From NCBI RefSeq assembly GCF_037042905.1, contig NC_087261.1, positions 16,862,917-16,926,916 of the forward strand: a stretch of DNA of 64,000 nt. The letters run 5' to 3'. The position numbers and the translations under genes were made by a program. Below, one piece after another: positions 1-13,240 of this stretch. The notes beneath the pieces are model-generated. The model saw only the letters and a program-made list of their open reading frames with translations. It searched no databases and had not been told where the DNA came from. The stretch is from Lytechinus pictus. Lineage: Eukaryota; Echinodermata; Echinoidea; Temnopleuroida; Toxopneustidae. The stretch's first letter is position 1; each line of letters opens with the position of its first letter.

Positions 1-759
1 CGGCCTCGAATCCAACTTCCAGCTGACACGGTTTTCTTGTCAGGATGCCACCGTGCCTGACCGTCAGTTGCGTTCGTTTGATCAAAGTATATGACCGTTG
101 CTGATGGTTTATAGAAAAGACTGATTAACAACCATCACCAACCGTCGACTCTGGTTCCTCCAGTCAGATCATCCGTCGACTGCAATCGGTCACCTCTCTC
201 GTCCCATTTCAATCAATCGGACATCCATCGACCATTCAATTACCAGCATTCGTTCCATACACCAATCATTTGTCCCTTTATAGTACTCACAAGAACGTAG
301 TCCAGAGTGTATGTTCAAAGTTTGATCTTTAACTTTAATTTAATTTCTCAAAGATAAATTAGTGTACAGAACAAAATGAGATGCAAGAGATGAAGGGCAG
401 CATTTGCGCTATGGTTGGGGCCGTAACACATACGCTTACTTCCTGCAGTTGACTCCTCATATTTATGCCTTTTTTAACACTTCGATGAAATAGTTACTAA
501 AAATAACTACCACAACTACAATAACCTAGTTAACTTTGCTAATCAACCAGCTTTCTCAAATAAAGCAACTGGATAATGCTTAGGCAGCTTTGCTAACAAT
601 TAATTAATCAAAAGGTTTCATGACAACTCCAACATGTTCACAAAATGCGCGATTTTGGCTAATTTCAGAACGTCTACACTTACGATTTCCGTATAGTCTA
701 CGTTTACAGACCCTATAAGCTCTCTATGACATTAAAACGGAAACATAGTTCGTTACAGA
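1..759. other. No recognisable gene
   Basis: AT-rich with no convincing coding potential or splice-bounded exon on either strand. It could hold part of a neighbouring gene's untranslated region, but nothing shows that. Confidence 0.4.
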
Positions 760-954
760 AGCTTGAGCGTTTGTGGCGTGCGCCTGTAATCCAAGCTGTC
801 GGGAAGTTACAAATTGATGCAGAGGTTCAAGGTTCGAGCCCCGGTCACGTCTTTCGGATGGTGACGTTAAAGGTCGGTCCCAGACGTAAATAATCATATC
901 TGATTGATACACGTCTGACAAAACTCAAATACACACACACACACACACACACAC
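760..954 (+). mobile_element. 7SL/Alu-like SINE with (CA)n tail
   Basis: The 5' part (GTGGCGTGCGCCTGTAATCC then AAGCTGTCGGGAAG) closely resembles the Alu domain of 7SL RNA, which carries the Pol III A box. A B-box-like GGTTCGAGCCCCGG follows at about 830. A further region then ends in a (CA)n run at 930-954. GCTTGA at about 761 and again after the tail may be a short target-site duplication. Only this copy was seen in the window. It may instead be a tRNA-derived SINE with chance 7SL likeness. Confidence 0.65.
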
Positions 955-2381
955 TTGCTTGATCATGACGTTCATGTTTCATCATCATATATTTATTCAT
1001 TTGAAATAGGAATGTTTTCCTCCTTGTAAGTGCTAAATGAATGCCAACTATGTAAATTAACTCATTAGAAACAAGTTATACATGTTATAGGAACAGTTTG
1101 ACATCTCGACATTACAGGGGAAAATGTTACACAAAAGACGCGGTATATATTTCGCACTGCCATGTCAAGAATCCCTTTGCTTCGGAGTCCCGCCTTGTTC
1201 TGTGAGTCGTGTTCGCACCAGCGCGACGTCGCTATTTTTCTTACCTTGAACACGTTGAAGGCAAGAAAACGGAAGCACGAGCAGATGGTTTATGCTTACG
1301 AAATAAGACAATTGCCTAGGTTTGATACTTTGCTTATTTAGTAATTGCTTGAGCACTGGCTTGCTAGAAATTGCGACTTTTTAATGCATCTGACCCATTG
1401 GCTGAATGTATAAAATAAACATGCTTGACAATCACTTCCTTCAAGTAAAACCAATTAAGTTTTAAGCAAAATCTATGGATCAGCCATAATACTATAGGCT
1501 TACTTTACTTCATTTTGCCAACTTGTTGCCCTAATCTGTACATGGGTACCGACAGGAAGTAAATCCTCAAGAAGCTGTGAGCACCGGAATCAATAGACTA
1601 TAGCTTAACCGGGGTAATGTAAGAAAATATTGATCACCTAGCTGACACATTTTAAGACTGGCCCTTTTTTTATAACGCTCAGACCATGAATAAGTTTTTT
1701 TAAGGAAAATAATGGTACACAAGATAAAGGTAGTGATATATGATTTTAATACGATTAGTTTTTTTTATAGTGCCAGACTAGTGAAAGAAACCCTTCATGG
1801 TTCCTTCCCTAGAATGCAGGAATTTGTTCAGAAACGGTTATACTAGTATTTACAAGCGAATACGAAATCAACAAAAGCCATTCTTTTGTACAGGCTTCAT
1901 GCGACATAACAGCACCAAGCAAGTACAGGTAACTATCACAAATTGCTTGCAAAGATCAAATGGACTTCACAAGACTTTCAATGTTTATTACATTTTACAG
2001 TATGTTCTAATCCTACAGTACAGGAGTCGTGCGATTGACCTCAGAGGGAAGCTCTCATTTTAACAAATTGTGAGTAATTCAGAAATTATAATTATTTTAA
2101 AATATACATTTTGATTTGTCATTCAGGTGTGTCATTATCTACATTTGCATTTAGAGAGCGAGGTATGCAATTTCAGCCTTGAAATCATTCCACCGTGCAG
2201 TACCGGAATGTCAGCATCGGGGTCATTTTCTACAGTTCTCCCGAGTGTGGTCACATTGTTTTAAAGTATTTTTCAGAGTGAATATTATCATACATAGCAA
2301 CACTTAAATAAATAAAATGATTGTTTTAACAGGATAGCAAATGATATAATTGACATCGTTATACACAGATAAGGCAAAATG
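955..2381. other. Intergenic, mostly featureless; SINE fragment at 1545-1625
   Basis: Nothing coding was recognised. At 1545-1625 a stretch (about AGGAAGTAAATCCTCAAGAA onward) matches 59550-59615, so it is a fragment of a dispersed repeat. The rest is AT-rich single-copy-looking sequence. Confidence 0.45.
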
Positions 2382-2658
2382 CATGGGCGGAAATCCCTGG
2401 GGGAACGTTTGCAATTCAAATACAAAGCAACATCAATACCCAAAATAGTAGGGGGGGGGGGCATAGTATCAAATGTCCCCCTACTATTTTTGGTATTTTA
2501 TGATGGATCAAAATACATCACTTCACAATCGAAATAATACATGCATTTTGGACTAAATGACAAAAGTTACCTTACATTTTGGGTGATAAACTTTTTTTTG
2601 CTTATCAAATTTTCCAGGCCCTGGTCCCCCTTCCTTTGGGGACTGATTTCCGCCCATG
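2382..2658. mobile_element. hAT-type MITE with 8-bp target duplication
   Basis: Inverted ends CATGGGCGGAAATC and GATTTCCGCCCATG are flanked by the perfect 8-bp direct repeat GCAAAATG (2374-2381 and 2659-2666). Inside is a G10 run at about 2450 and a partner CCCCCTACTATTTTTGG stretch. The 8-bp duplication and CA...TG ends fit the hAT superfamily. No transposase is encoded. Confidence 0.8.
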
Positions 2659-2666
2659 GCAAAATG

Positions 2667-3130
2667 TAATAAGTATCAAAAGAATAGTATACACTTCTTA
2701 TACATAAAACTACAAGTGTTTAATGTTTTAGTTGTCCTAGTAACTAAGTTACGCGCATGTTGAAAATGCACCAGTGGTTAGTTTTTTAAAGAAGACGGAT
2801 GGAAAACCCTCAATAATTTTTTTAGCGAATCTTGATTGAATTGTTTAAAGAAACAAAATATACAAAATGGAGATCGAAGAAATAATGTTATGTAATGTTG
2901 AAGAGGTCTCGATGTGTAACTATATATTACAGCACGTTTTTCATTGGCAAACATGGACATAGTCGTATATGTCATTTTTTCCTCTCAAAATAAAATAAAT
3001 AAAGGTCAATGGTGAATATGTAGATTTTGTTTACAAGCAAACCGATATAACACCATATCTTGAAAGCGATATCCGTGGATGTCCACAAAGTCTCATATTC
3101 TCAGTGACCTTGAACAAAAATTGTATGGCT
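2667..3130. other. Region downstream of gene A stop; probable 3' UTR in part
   Basis: It lies directly after the gene A stop codon on the minus strand. No clear poly(A) signal was found in this stretch, so the 3' end of the transcript was not placed. Confidence 0.35.
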
Positions 3131-4244
3131 TTAACTATTGGCTCCATACAAAGGATTGTCTATCATTTCGTCGGATGGACCAGATCCTTCTTGCCGGCTT
3201 ATTCCAATGGCGGAACTTTCATTTTGACTTCCATAGAGAGGGTTGTCGATCAGCTCGTCTGTTGGTTCAATTTCTGTCTGACTGGTGACTCCCTGTCTGC
3301 CAGGTCTGTCACAACCATCGCCGTACAGAGGGTTATCTACGAGTTCTTCAGTTTGGGCTAAATCTTGTATATTTGACGCCAGGCCATCCGGCTTGTTACT
3401 TTGAGCGCCATACAAAGGATTGTCGATGAGTTCATCAGCGCGCGATTCGTTCTGAAGAGTCACCCCGTCTTTGGTGGGTTTGTCATTCTGACTTCCGTAT
3501 AGAGGGTTGCCTATCAGATCGTCTACTGCTGCATATTCCGGCTTAGTGCTGAGTCCCTGTTCTGGAGAAAAGCGACTGGATTCTGCATCTGAATTATTGG
3601 ATCTGAGGTCATCTGGAGACGGTAATCGTGACAACACGTTAGGCATGTTGGACGCGTGGCTAGCAGATCTGTCGCTCTGTCCGCCATACAAAGGGTTGTC
3701 TACCATTCCATCCGAGTCAGCCGAGCCTGCTTGCTCTGAGAAGTCCTGCACTCTGGATCCTTGATCCTGTCCCCCATACAAAGGATTGTCTACGAGACCT
3801 TGCGAGTCTGCTGATTCTGGTTGTTTCAAGGATTGCTGCTCCGCTGCAGATCTATGTTCCTGTCCTCCGTACAAAGGGTTTTCCACGAGATCATTCAGCT
3901 GGAGAGACCGTTGTGTCGGATTGTCAGGAGCTTCCTCATAGACAGGATCGTTGATCTCAGCAATCAAAGGATCAGATACCTTAGCAATTTGGTCACTACA
4001 GTCATATACAGGGTTCTTTACCAAGTTGGAACTAATGGCGCTGTTCGGGTTGTTAACTTTAAAATCTGCAGCTGCTGTCGATTTTGGAAGTTGGTGGCCG
4101 TCTGGATCAAGGTCGTCTCTAATGTCAGCGTAATAGACTACATCTGAAGGTTGATTTGGATATGAATAGCGAACTTCGGGATCAGCTTGGGGAGTGGTTC
4201 CATTTATGTTGACCAATTTACCTTTCGTTTTGGTTGCTCGGTTT
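3131..4244 (-). CDS. Gene A exon 7: cytoplasmic tail with NPLY array
   Basis: 1114 bases, entered in phase 2 after an ATAAAG acceptor, with a TAA stop at 3133-3131. It opens with basic residues (R-N-R-A-T-K-T-K-G-K), as expected just inside the membrane. The tail has a motif pattern [LMI][VI]x-NP[LV]Y-G spaced about 25-45 residues apart: one NPVY, one DPVY and eight NPLY, the last five residues from the stop. The linkers are acidic, Ser/Gln-rich and predicted disordered. Six of the NPLY motifs continue as YGGQ, YGSQ or YGAQ (YxxQ form). Tyr274 is in VYYADI, an ITIM-like context. The exon has no relics of stops or frameshifts. Confidence 0.9.
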
Positions 4245-7200
4245 CTTTATAAGAAAATAGTAATTCAAATGTAAATAAAAAATATACATAAAAATACTAC
4301 TGTATACTTTAAGATAAAAAAGGACAAAACAAAAACTGAATTCATTTTAGATATGAAGAGTTTGGTTGCAATAGGGGTTAGGTCCACTTTGGACCATTCC
4401 GAGAAAAAAAAATCATGTATTTTATTCTCACTTATTGCAATATGCAGATATGATAAACAAAATTGTCATGATGTACTACCCTATCATATGAACATAAAAT
4501 TGGGTATAATAGAAATCTACATGTCTTCAATGTTTTTCTACATAATTATGTTTTCAAAAATAATCATTGTGGACCTAACCCCTTTTGCAAGCACACTGAA
4601 ATTAATCCAATCTCTTTTGCCACTTTTATTCACGTTTTAATGTGAATTCCAATTTTCTTTGGTATCATCAGAGCGACTAAAATCTAGATTTTGAGACAGA
4701 AAACAATACAATTTATGAAAGACCTAACCCCTTTTGACGAGCTCTTTAAAAGTGTTTGGTTGCAAAAGGGGTTAGGTCCACTCCAAGAAAATCATGCTTT
4801 TATTACCCTTTTTAATATTCCTATGCGAAACTAAATTTTCATTATCCCTACCATGTGAACATAAAATTGGTTATAAAAGAAATCTACCTGTCTTCATATT
4901 TTTTAAAAATATTCTTTAAAAAAAAATATGGACCTAACCCCTTAACCCCTTTTGCAACCAAACTGAATTGGACCTAACCCCTTTTGAAAAAAAAGTGATT
5001 TTCCTTTGCCATTTATGTGCAATTTTTAATGGGAATTTGAACTTTTTTGTTGCTATCATCTTATAGAGCAACTAAAAATCTATACATTGAGACAAAATCA
5101 AATATGATGAAAAATGGATCTAACCCCTTTTGCAACCGAGCTCTTATATACATGTACATCGAATAATTCAAACTACTTGAGACAGCAACGAACGTAACCA
5201 ATGATACTGCACTATTCGATTCCCATCTTCAAACTTGAGCTACAACATGAAGTGCAGACTCAAGTTAAATATTCGTTTCCTTTCTCATTCAGAGTTACTT
5301 GTCTTGATCACTATTGTTAAATCATGTTTATATATTCATTTTATTTCCGTCGGAAAGATTTGGTGCTGAAGTTCATAAACATGTGCCATCATGGAGGCAA
5401 CCGAGTTGTTTATTGTCTTGATAAATATATTTTCATAATTTAATTGATGTTAATTGCATTACCCTGCAAGCATTGCTTCTAAAAAAAACTTCCGACGGGG
5501 TCCTGATGTTTTCATATAATGCCTTTTTTCTGCAAAGATATCCATGATCTGTAAGGAAGTGATATCAATGTGCATGTACTCATCATTTTCTTTATACATG
5601 TGCAAATATTGGCCTACCTTTGCCGACAGTAACATAGGACAGGAACCAGAACTGCAATGACTGCTACACAAGAACCGAGACCGGCTGCTACAGGTATAAT
5701 CCACATCGGCCTATTATTTGATGAAGGAGCTGTAATTGATTGATATTCAGACTTTCACTTGATATTAGACTAGAGCCATTCGGGTAAAAGAGGGCTCTAT
5801 AAACTTCGAGAGGCATTTTGGGGTAAAATTTGGGAAACGGACTTGTTTCACACAATTTTAATGTGCTGAATCTGATAAGACAGGTTTCCAAGCCGATTTC
5901 TCATGTTGGACCACCTAATTTGCATAAACAAAATGGCTGCCAATTGCCGATTCAATTCTACAGTATTCTTTTATAATATTCGCTTTCACAGACACATGAA
6001 TACTGCACAATCCTGCATAAACATGTACATAACGTTTACCATTCGGCAAAATTTGTTATTTTTGTTTGCGGTTAATTAATTATGCAAATATATTATATTT
6101 TGCAATATTATGCTATAATTTCAAAATTTTAGCTTAGACGTTTATAATTTTTGGTACAAATGTCATTTGCATCAATATAAATAATTGCACGGCCCTTAAG
6201 ATATTATATCACAATCGATGTTTATTTATTTTGTTCTTTGAATTTCTTATGTATTTCTTTGTATTTTCTACCATTTGTTTTGTACATGTTTTGTTAAGGG
6301 ATCCGTCAAAGTTTTGATTGTCAAACACAGAAATATAATTAGCATCAATGATTTAATCATTGAATCACGCTTTCTAAAACAACTTTTAATTTCTATATAT
6401 CCATGGGCATATAAACATGCACCCACACCCATACCCGCGTCTGGATACGAAGTAAAATGTTTGCTAGGTAGACCTTCCCATTTTCCTACACACTGGTAGT
6501 GATTTAGCAATGTGCTTGTCTGTATTAAAAGCGAAGGCGTTTATTGATTGCTTCAATTTCAATTACAAATGAGATAAATCAATTCATAGATTATTAATAC
6601 TTAAATCTTAATCAAGACAACACTGTGTCATTCTCCGATCCTTTATTGTTTTCCTCAATCAGTTGCATATAATATCCTTTCGTGTAGTAATGTTCCCCGC
6701 CCAACGCAATCTGATTAGTTATGTGTTTTCTTTTGCAATATGAAGTGAAAACATCCTGCTGAAAATGAAAAGTCCTGTGTTTTTCTATATTATGCTGGTC
6801 AAACTTTCCCAATTTGTCAAAACTTAAATAAACCCACATAGAAACCATATGATGTCTCATTTTGTCTATAAAGTAGACCTTCAAAAAGCCAGACTGTGGT
6901 GTTATGAAGTTCCACAACGAACAAATTACTCTATGTACCCCTAACAACGAATTTTGATCATTGGACTTCATTAACGGATTGCATGTTTATCTCCACATAG
7001 TATCTTTACCAATGGTATAGTTTACTTAACAGATATTATTGGGAGAAATGGTTACATACCAATGCATAATTTTCAGAGAAAGATCGATATAAAAAGAAGT
7101 AAGAATACTGTTATTTTCGACTACACAATACTAAAAAAGGCAATACCAGCAATATGGATAAAAAGTTTGAGCGATAATAGGGGTATCACTATCTGACCTC

Positions 7201-10200
7201 ATGGTTTTATTGTTCCCCAGGTAATGATTGGAAAAAGTTTGAAATGCATCAGTGATCTGAGTAGTAATACTATATATGAACTGTTCCCCTCAAAAATACT
7301 TTCACCAATAAATGCTGTTTACATTGGGAGAACAAACTTGATATTGATGTAAATTGGGCAAATGTATTTTGCAAATAATCTTATTCAAGTTAGAGAAAAT
7401 AAATTACGAGAGTTCAATCTTAAGTTATTATATAATCTCTTACCAGTACGAAGTCACCTGTTTAAATGGAATTTTGCAACAGACGATTTGTGTCCAACAT
7501 GCAAGGTTAAAGAAGATATTATACATACTTTTATTGACTGTGAACTAAACAAATCCTTTTTTAAATACATCAAAATTATTTTGCGAGAAGTTTACGATGT
7601 AAAAGTGGAAGTAAACATGAAACAATTACTTAAAGTTGAAAGTGATAGTAAAACAAATCTCTTTGTAACTATTGCATTTTGGTCAATATATAAAGTTATT
7701 TTGGATAGGAAAAAATAAAAAACACGTATTTATAAAAGAAATAAAAAAACGGATAGAAATGTACAACATTGCTAGTACAAAGACCAAAGAAAAAGATGAA
7801 CCGCCCAAGGACTTGCTACGATTCGTGTAAGAACAATCTATGTAACTTAAATATGATTTTGTAATTACTGTAATAATACTTATATGTTTCATGATTTATG
7901 ATTAATTGTGTAACCTTTGATTTGAATGTGATTTACTGTGTAACCCATGATTTGGATGTGAATAAATCCTCTAATAGAGGCAAAAAAATCTTTACCAATG
8001 CAGCACTGCACCTGTTTTCTCGAGGACTGCCGCTTCATAACACTTACAGGCAGCCAGCTTCCTCCAGCTTGGTATACTTTTACCCTTCGGGGTCCTGAGT
8101 GATCAATGTCAGTTCTCATCGATTGGGGGCTCCTCTAGATGGCTTGTTTGGTAGGGCAGATAGATGAAAGTCATCTTTAATTGTTTTAAGCCATTACATT
8201 TAGTATAAAGTATTCTGCGAAGGCAGTTGTATCGAAGTCATCTTGTTTTTGTTCTTGAGATGTGTCTAATTCTCATGTCACAGATCCGTAGAGAAAACCT
8301 AAGTTTTAGACTTAAGAGAGAATCATTCTGTTTGACAGGATTTTGTGTACACTCTTAAAATTATGGGCAAGATACTGTCCACACAACAACTGATAAAAAT
8401 TTATTCAACTCTGGGTAGTTTTCAAGCAATACTGTATAGTTTTCACCGAAAGCACACATTATTGGTTTAGAACTACCCAGAATCATATAAAGTTTTTGTG
8501 TGGACAGTATGTAGCCTAACATTTTTAAGAGCGTAGGTGTTAAATGCCCAGAGTGCACCTTTCCAATACTGCTGTGAGTTTCATGTGTAATGTCCCCTTG
8601 CCTATTTATCGAACTTCTAATATTCAAACATGTAGTTGACGTCTACATAGGATAACTTTTTCTATTAGATAACGAAGAGATCTTTCAGAAGATGATGGGT
8701 TCCTGACATGATTGGTGTTCCTGGGGGTGACTATCAATCCAATTCTTTTGTCCAGCATTCACCCAAACAGCATCCGATAGCTTTCTTAGCTCTCATAAGC
8801 CACATGCGAGTCTGAGATATCATCATCAAAGTCTAGTTTGGGAATTTCTTCGAATGTAGAGCCGGGTGATCTTTTTTCAGTTACCGTCTTCACAACCAAA
8901 CTGATTGCTCATGACAAAACAAATTGGCGAAAGTGTGCAACCTTGACGCACTTCTATTACAGGGGCGGATCCAGCTTCCGCCAATGGGGGGGGGGGCGAT
9001 TTTTTTCACCCATATTTTCCCCGATCGGCCGCTCAAAGTTGATTTGTGTTTGTCTATGTTTCTTTGAAGGGGTAGTCTAAACTGTCACTTCTTAGCTCTA
9101 TTCTTATAAAACAACATAACTGTGATAATCTCATAAATCCTATTTAAATAGTGCGAGCGCGATGCGCAAGCTACAATTTTTGGAATTTCATGTCTTTTGT
9201 CCTGAAAATTGAACATTCTGGGCAATGCCAATGGTTGTGATCCTAAACAAGATGCGTACATGTATGTAACTAGATATTTACCGCAAGCGCGAGGGAAACT
9301 TTATTAGTGACATGAAAAAAAATCTTATCTTCCAAGTCTTTCCCTGACCTTATTTTATTCAATCGTCTTCCTCTTATTTTCCTCTTCCCCCTCTCTTTTT
9401 TCCCCTTCTTTTTCCCCTTTTTCTTTTGCCACTCCAATGGGGGGGGGGGGGGGGGGGGGGGTCACTAAAACCATCTTCTGTCATTACAAAACACCATGAA
9501 TTCTCAAAATTGCATTGATGGTAGGGAGCATGGTATACGAACCGGAGACCGTAAAAAAGTGAGCACCTTCAGCAGTGACAGACTGTTAATGCCATGGAAT
9601 GCGCATCTAAAAAGTCAATTGCAATGGGAATCTGGCATCCCTATCACTTTTCAATCATATGATGCAGTGTGAACATTTGCTCTGCATAGACTAAGCTAGA
9701 AACCTGCTTGTTCTTGCCAATGTTTTTTTCATGGAGCTAATCTGTTTCAAGTTCCATGTTTTTATCATTCCCTATTCTACGTGTACATTCAGTATCATTT
9801 GGCAAAGTATCTTCCAAGGAATGGCTAGAAGCAGTAGTCTTCAGTTATCATTTTCCTGGTTGACTCTGGCAAAATACATCGTCGTCAAATAAATAAATGA
9901 ATAAATAAATAAATCAGTATTGACCAAGAAATGAGTTAGTGGTACGGTAATACAAGACCTTTTTACCTTTATTACACATTGTTCTTTGGTTAAATGTTAT
10001 GATTGCAGTTCTGATGGAGCTGAATCAAATATAATCTTGCTACAAGGATGTTAACAATGTATTGATACTTCTGATTTACTTGATTATTACTACTATCTGT
10101 TATCTAAAAATATATATAAGTTTATCAATTGTTGTAAACTCCTCTTTTATTACGGGTTGACTTAAGTTGATTATTGTAATGAGTATAGGATCAGCATCAA

Positions 10201-13168
10201 CATGCTTTTATATTGAGCATGCCTACTGCACCTTGCAACCATATTACTTTGTATGCAGATGTGGGTGTGAGTACATTTACAATTGTGGTAAAAAAATTTA
10301 TCCACAAATCTATTTGAACAAAATTTTGAAGCTTAATATTTGTCTGCAATTGATAAGTAAATATTTCGTAACAAACGTGTACAAAACAAATGGTAGAAAA
10401 TACTGCATGGAAATATTCAAAGAACAATAAAATACATAAAATTCTACTGTGATATTATATTTAAGGGCCATATTGTTCATAATGAGGCAAATGCTATTTG
10501 TATAAAAAATAACAAACATTTGAGGTGAAATTATCAAATTATAGCATAATTTTCAGTAATTAGCTACAAACAGAAATTATAAATTTCCAGAATGGTGCGC
10601 ATTATGTAAGCAGAATTTTGCAGTATCCATGTCTGTGAAAGCGAATAGGCCTATGCTAAAGGAATATTGTAGGAAAAACAAAGATTCTGAATGGTCGTGC
10701 AATTAATTTGGTAGCCATGTTGTTTATGAAATTTAGGAGGTCAAAACATGATAAATCGGCTTGGGAACCGGTCTCATCGGATTCAGCACATTAAAATTGT
10801 GTGAAATAAACTGGTTTCCAACTTTAACCTCAAAATGCTTCTCTAACTCAAATATTCCCCATATGGAGAGGCGATACTTTTGCGGGTGGACCTTTGAAGG
10901 TATATATGAAAGTGAAACAATGTAATAAGATATATAAAAAAGTACACACACACACACACAAACGCACACTTACATGTCATATTCACATCCAAAACCATAC
11001 ACACGCAACCTCACACAGCCTAGGCATAGAATGGATATCTTGAAGTTGTACTTGTAAATGATTGGGATGACCATTAACGGGATACTCCGGGCTGAAGATA
11101 ATTATATTTCAATAAATAGAGTAAAATTCACAGAGCAAGTTATTGAATTTCAAAGGTTTGAATTATTCCGATGAAACACTTCTAGGCATGTCTTCGTGAA
11201 TATTCACTAGGTGGGCTGATGATGTCATATCCCCACTTGTTATTTGTATTTTATTACATGAAATTAGGCATATTCAAAATTTTCCTATCAAGAACTAAAA
11301 CAATTGGACCGACAACTGATTAAGTGCATTAGTTATTTCTTGCTGCAACTTATTTCATGATAATAGAGACACATATACACATTTATGAAAAAATGAAATA
11401 ATTATGATATCATGTAATAATATAAGAAAAGGGAAATTGCGGATGTGACATCATCAGCCCACCCAATGAATATTAATAAAGACATGCCTAGAACTGTTTC
11501 ACCGAAATAATGTAAATATTTGAAATTCAATAACTTAGTTATTTGTTATCCGATTAAGATTTCAGCATTTTGATCTATGAATTTTACTTTATTTATTGAG
11601 CAATACATATTTCCAGCCTGGAGCATCCCTTTAAACTATTGAAGTGTAGAAGGCCGCGTTCTTTACCTTCTACATTATGTATAATAATTGTTGTATCCCC
11701 TTCCTTTATAATGGCTTGCGTTTCGGAATGGGTATTAGTTGTGAACGGGTCAGTTGATGATTGTGCGGTTACGGATGGAGCTATACATGAAACAAGAAAA
11801 AAAGACAAGAAAAGGAGAGGGATAGCAAAATTTCTTTTTCTGTTTTTAAAAATATAAACCAAAAGACTTCACTTTAGTTTAGAGTATTCTTAAACAAACA
11901 TTAAAAAAACAAGGGATGCATGATGTTGCTACTGAAATAGCTTTTGACGATTTACATAATAACCTCTTAAAAAGGTTCAATGAATAATATTATGATTTAT
12001 ATTGTTCACTGGGGGGAAATTTGTAGAAATTAGCCCATGAATGAGTTGAACATGCAATCAGAAGAGTAAAAAAGTATACAGTGTTGACATAGTTCAGCAC
12101 TATTCACTGAACTGAACTTGTTCCACTTTACCAAAACAAAATAACAAATATATGCCTAATAAATTATCATTAAAAAAACCGTTTCATGATAATAATAATA
12201 ATAATAATTGGCATTTATATAGCGCTTTATCAATCTACGACTGTTCAAAGTGCTTCACAATTGTTATTACCCGGTCACTGGATTAATGGCATTTCAAGCA
12301 GCCTGTTAGGCGCAAACCTGCCTGAGTTCCATGTCACATGACCAAGTTCAAAGGCCCGGGGGGGGGGGGAACTTCCATTGACGACTGGCGACTGGTTACT
12401 ATGCGGGTCCAAAGAAACATGAAAAAATTGCTCCTTTTCAAGATTGGGCGCGCTCTTTAATTAACGTATAATAAGGGTGTAAAAAAAAACTGAAAAATTT
12501 GTATATATTTCGGTAGGAAATCTGTGTTTACGATTCAATTCGCGATGGTATAAAAAGACTTAAATGGTATATATAAAGGATGTGCCTTAACCATGCAGGG
12601 GCGTCGCTAGGACTTTCCAGTAGGGGGGGGGGGGGGTTGGAGGAAGCAAGGGCGTCGCGAGGCTTTTTCCCGGGGGGGGGGCCTGATTACCGACGTTCAA
12701 CGGCCATGATTCATGGTAGAGTTCCTCATTATCCTCAGTCACATTTTCTTTCATGAAAAGGATGGGATGACAAATATTTTCATTCACATTTTCCCAATCG
12801 TCGCTGTCCAATTTTATTTATTTATTTATATATATATTTTATTTAGGGGTTAGTCCTAACTAAATTTCAGTAATTCTTTGAAACAAGATAAGGTATTTCA
12901 TGTGGCCTGAATATCAAAGAAAATACTATGCAAGCGCGAGCTCAAATTTTATATATTTTATACATTTAGATCTGGAAAGAGAACATTTTGAACAGCTTTT
13001 GTAATCATCATCTAGTTGCATATCTAACTAAACGATCCAGGCGAGTGCGAAGCGCGAGCTGAAATTAAATTTTTAATATAGTGGCCTGTAAAAAGACCTG
13101 TTAAGAGTGATCCATGAATAGAACACATATCTTACAAACTAAAAAATGGGAGCGCCAAGTGCAAGCTG

Positions 13169-13240
<72 letters not shown>

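Noticed and set aside
6612-6971. 119-codon minus-strand frame
   Set aside because: No recognisable domain, no matching phase with gene A exons, and it abuts the plus-strand LINE remnant.
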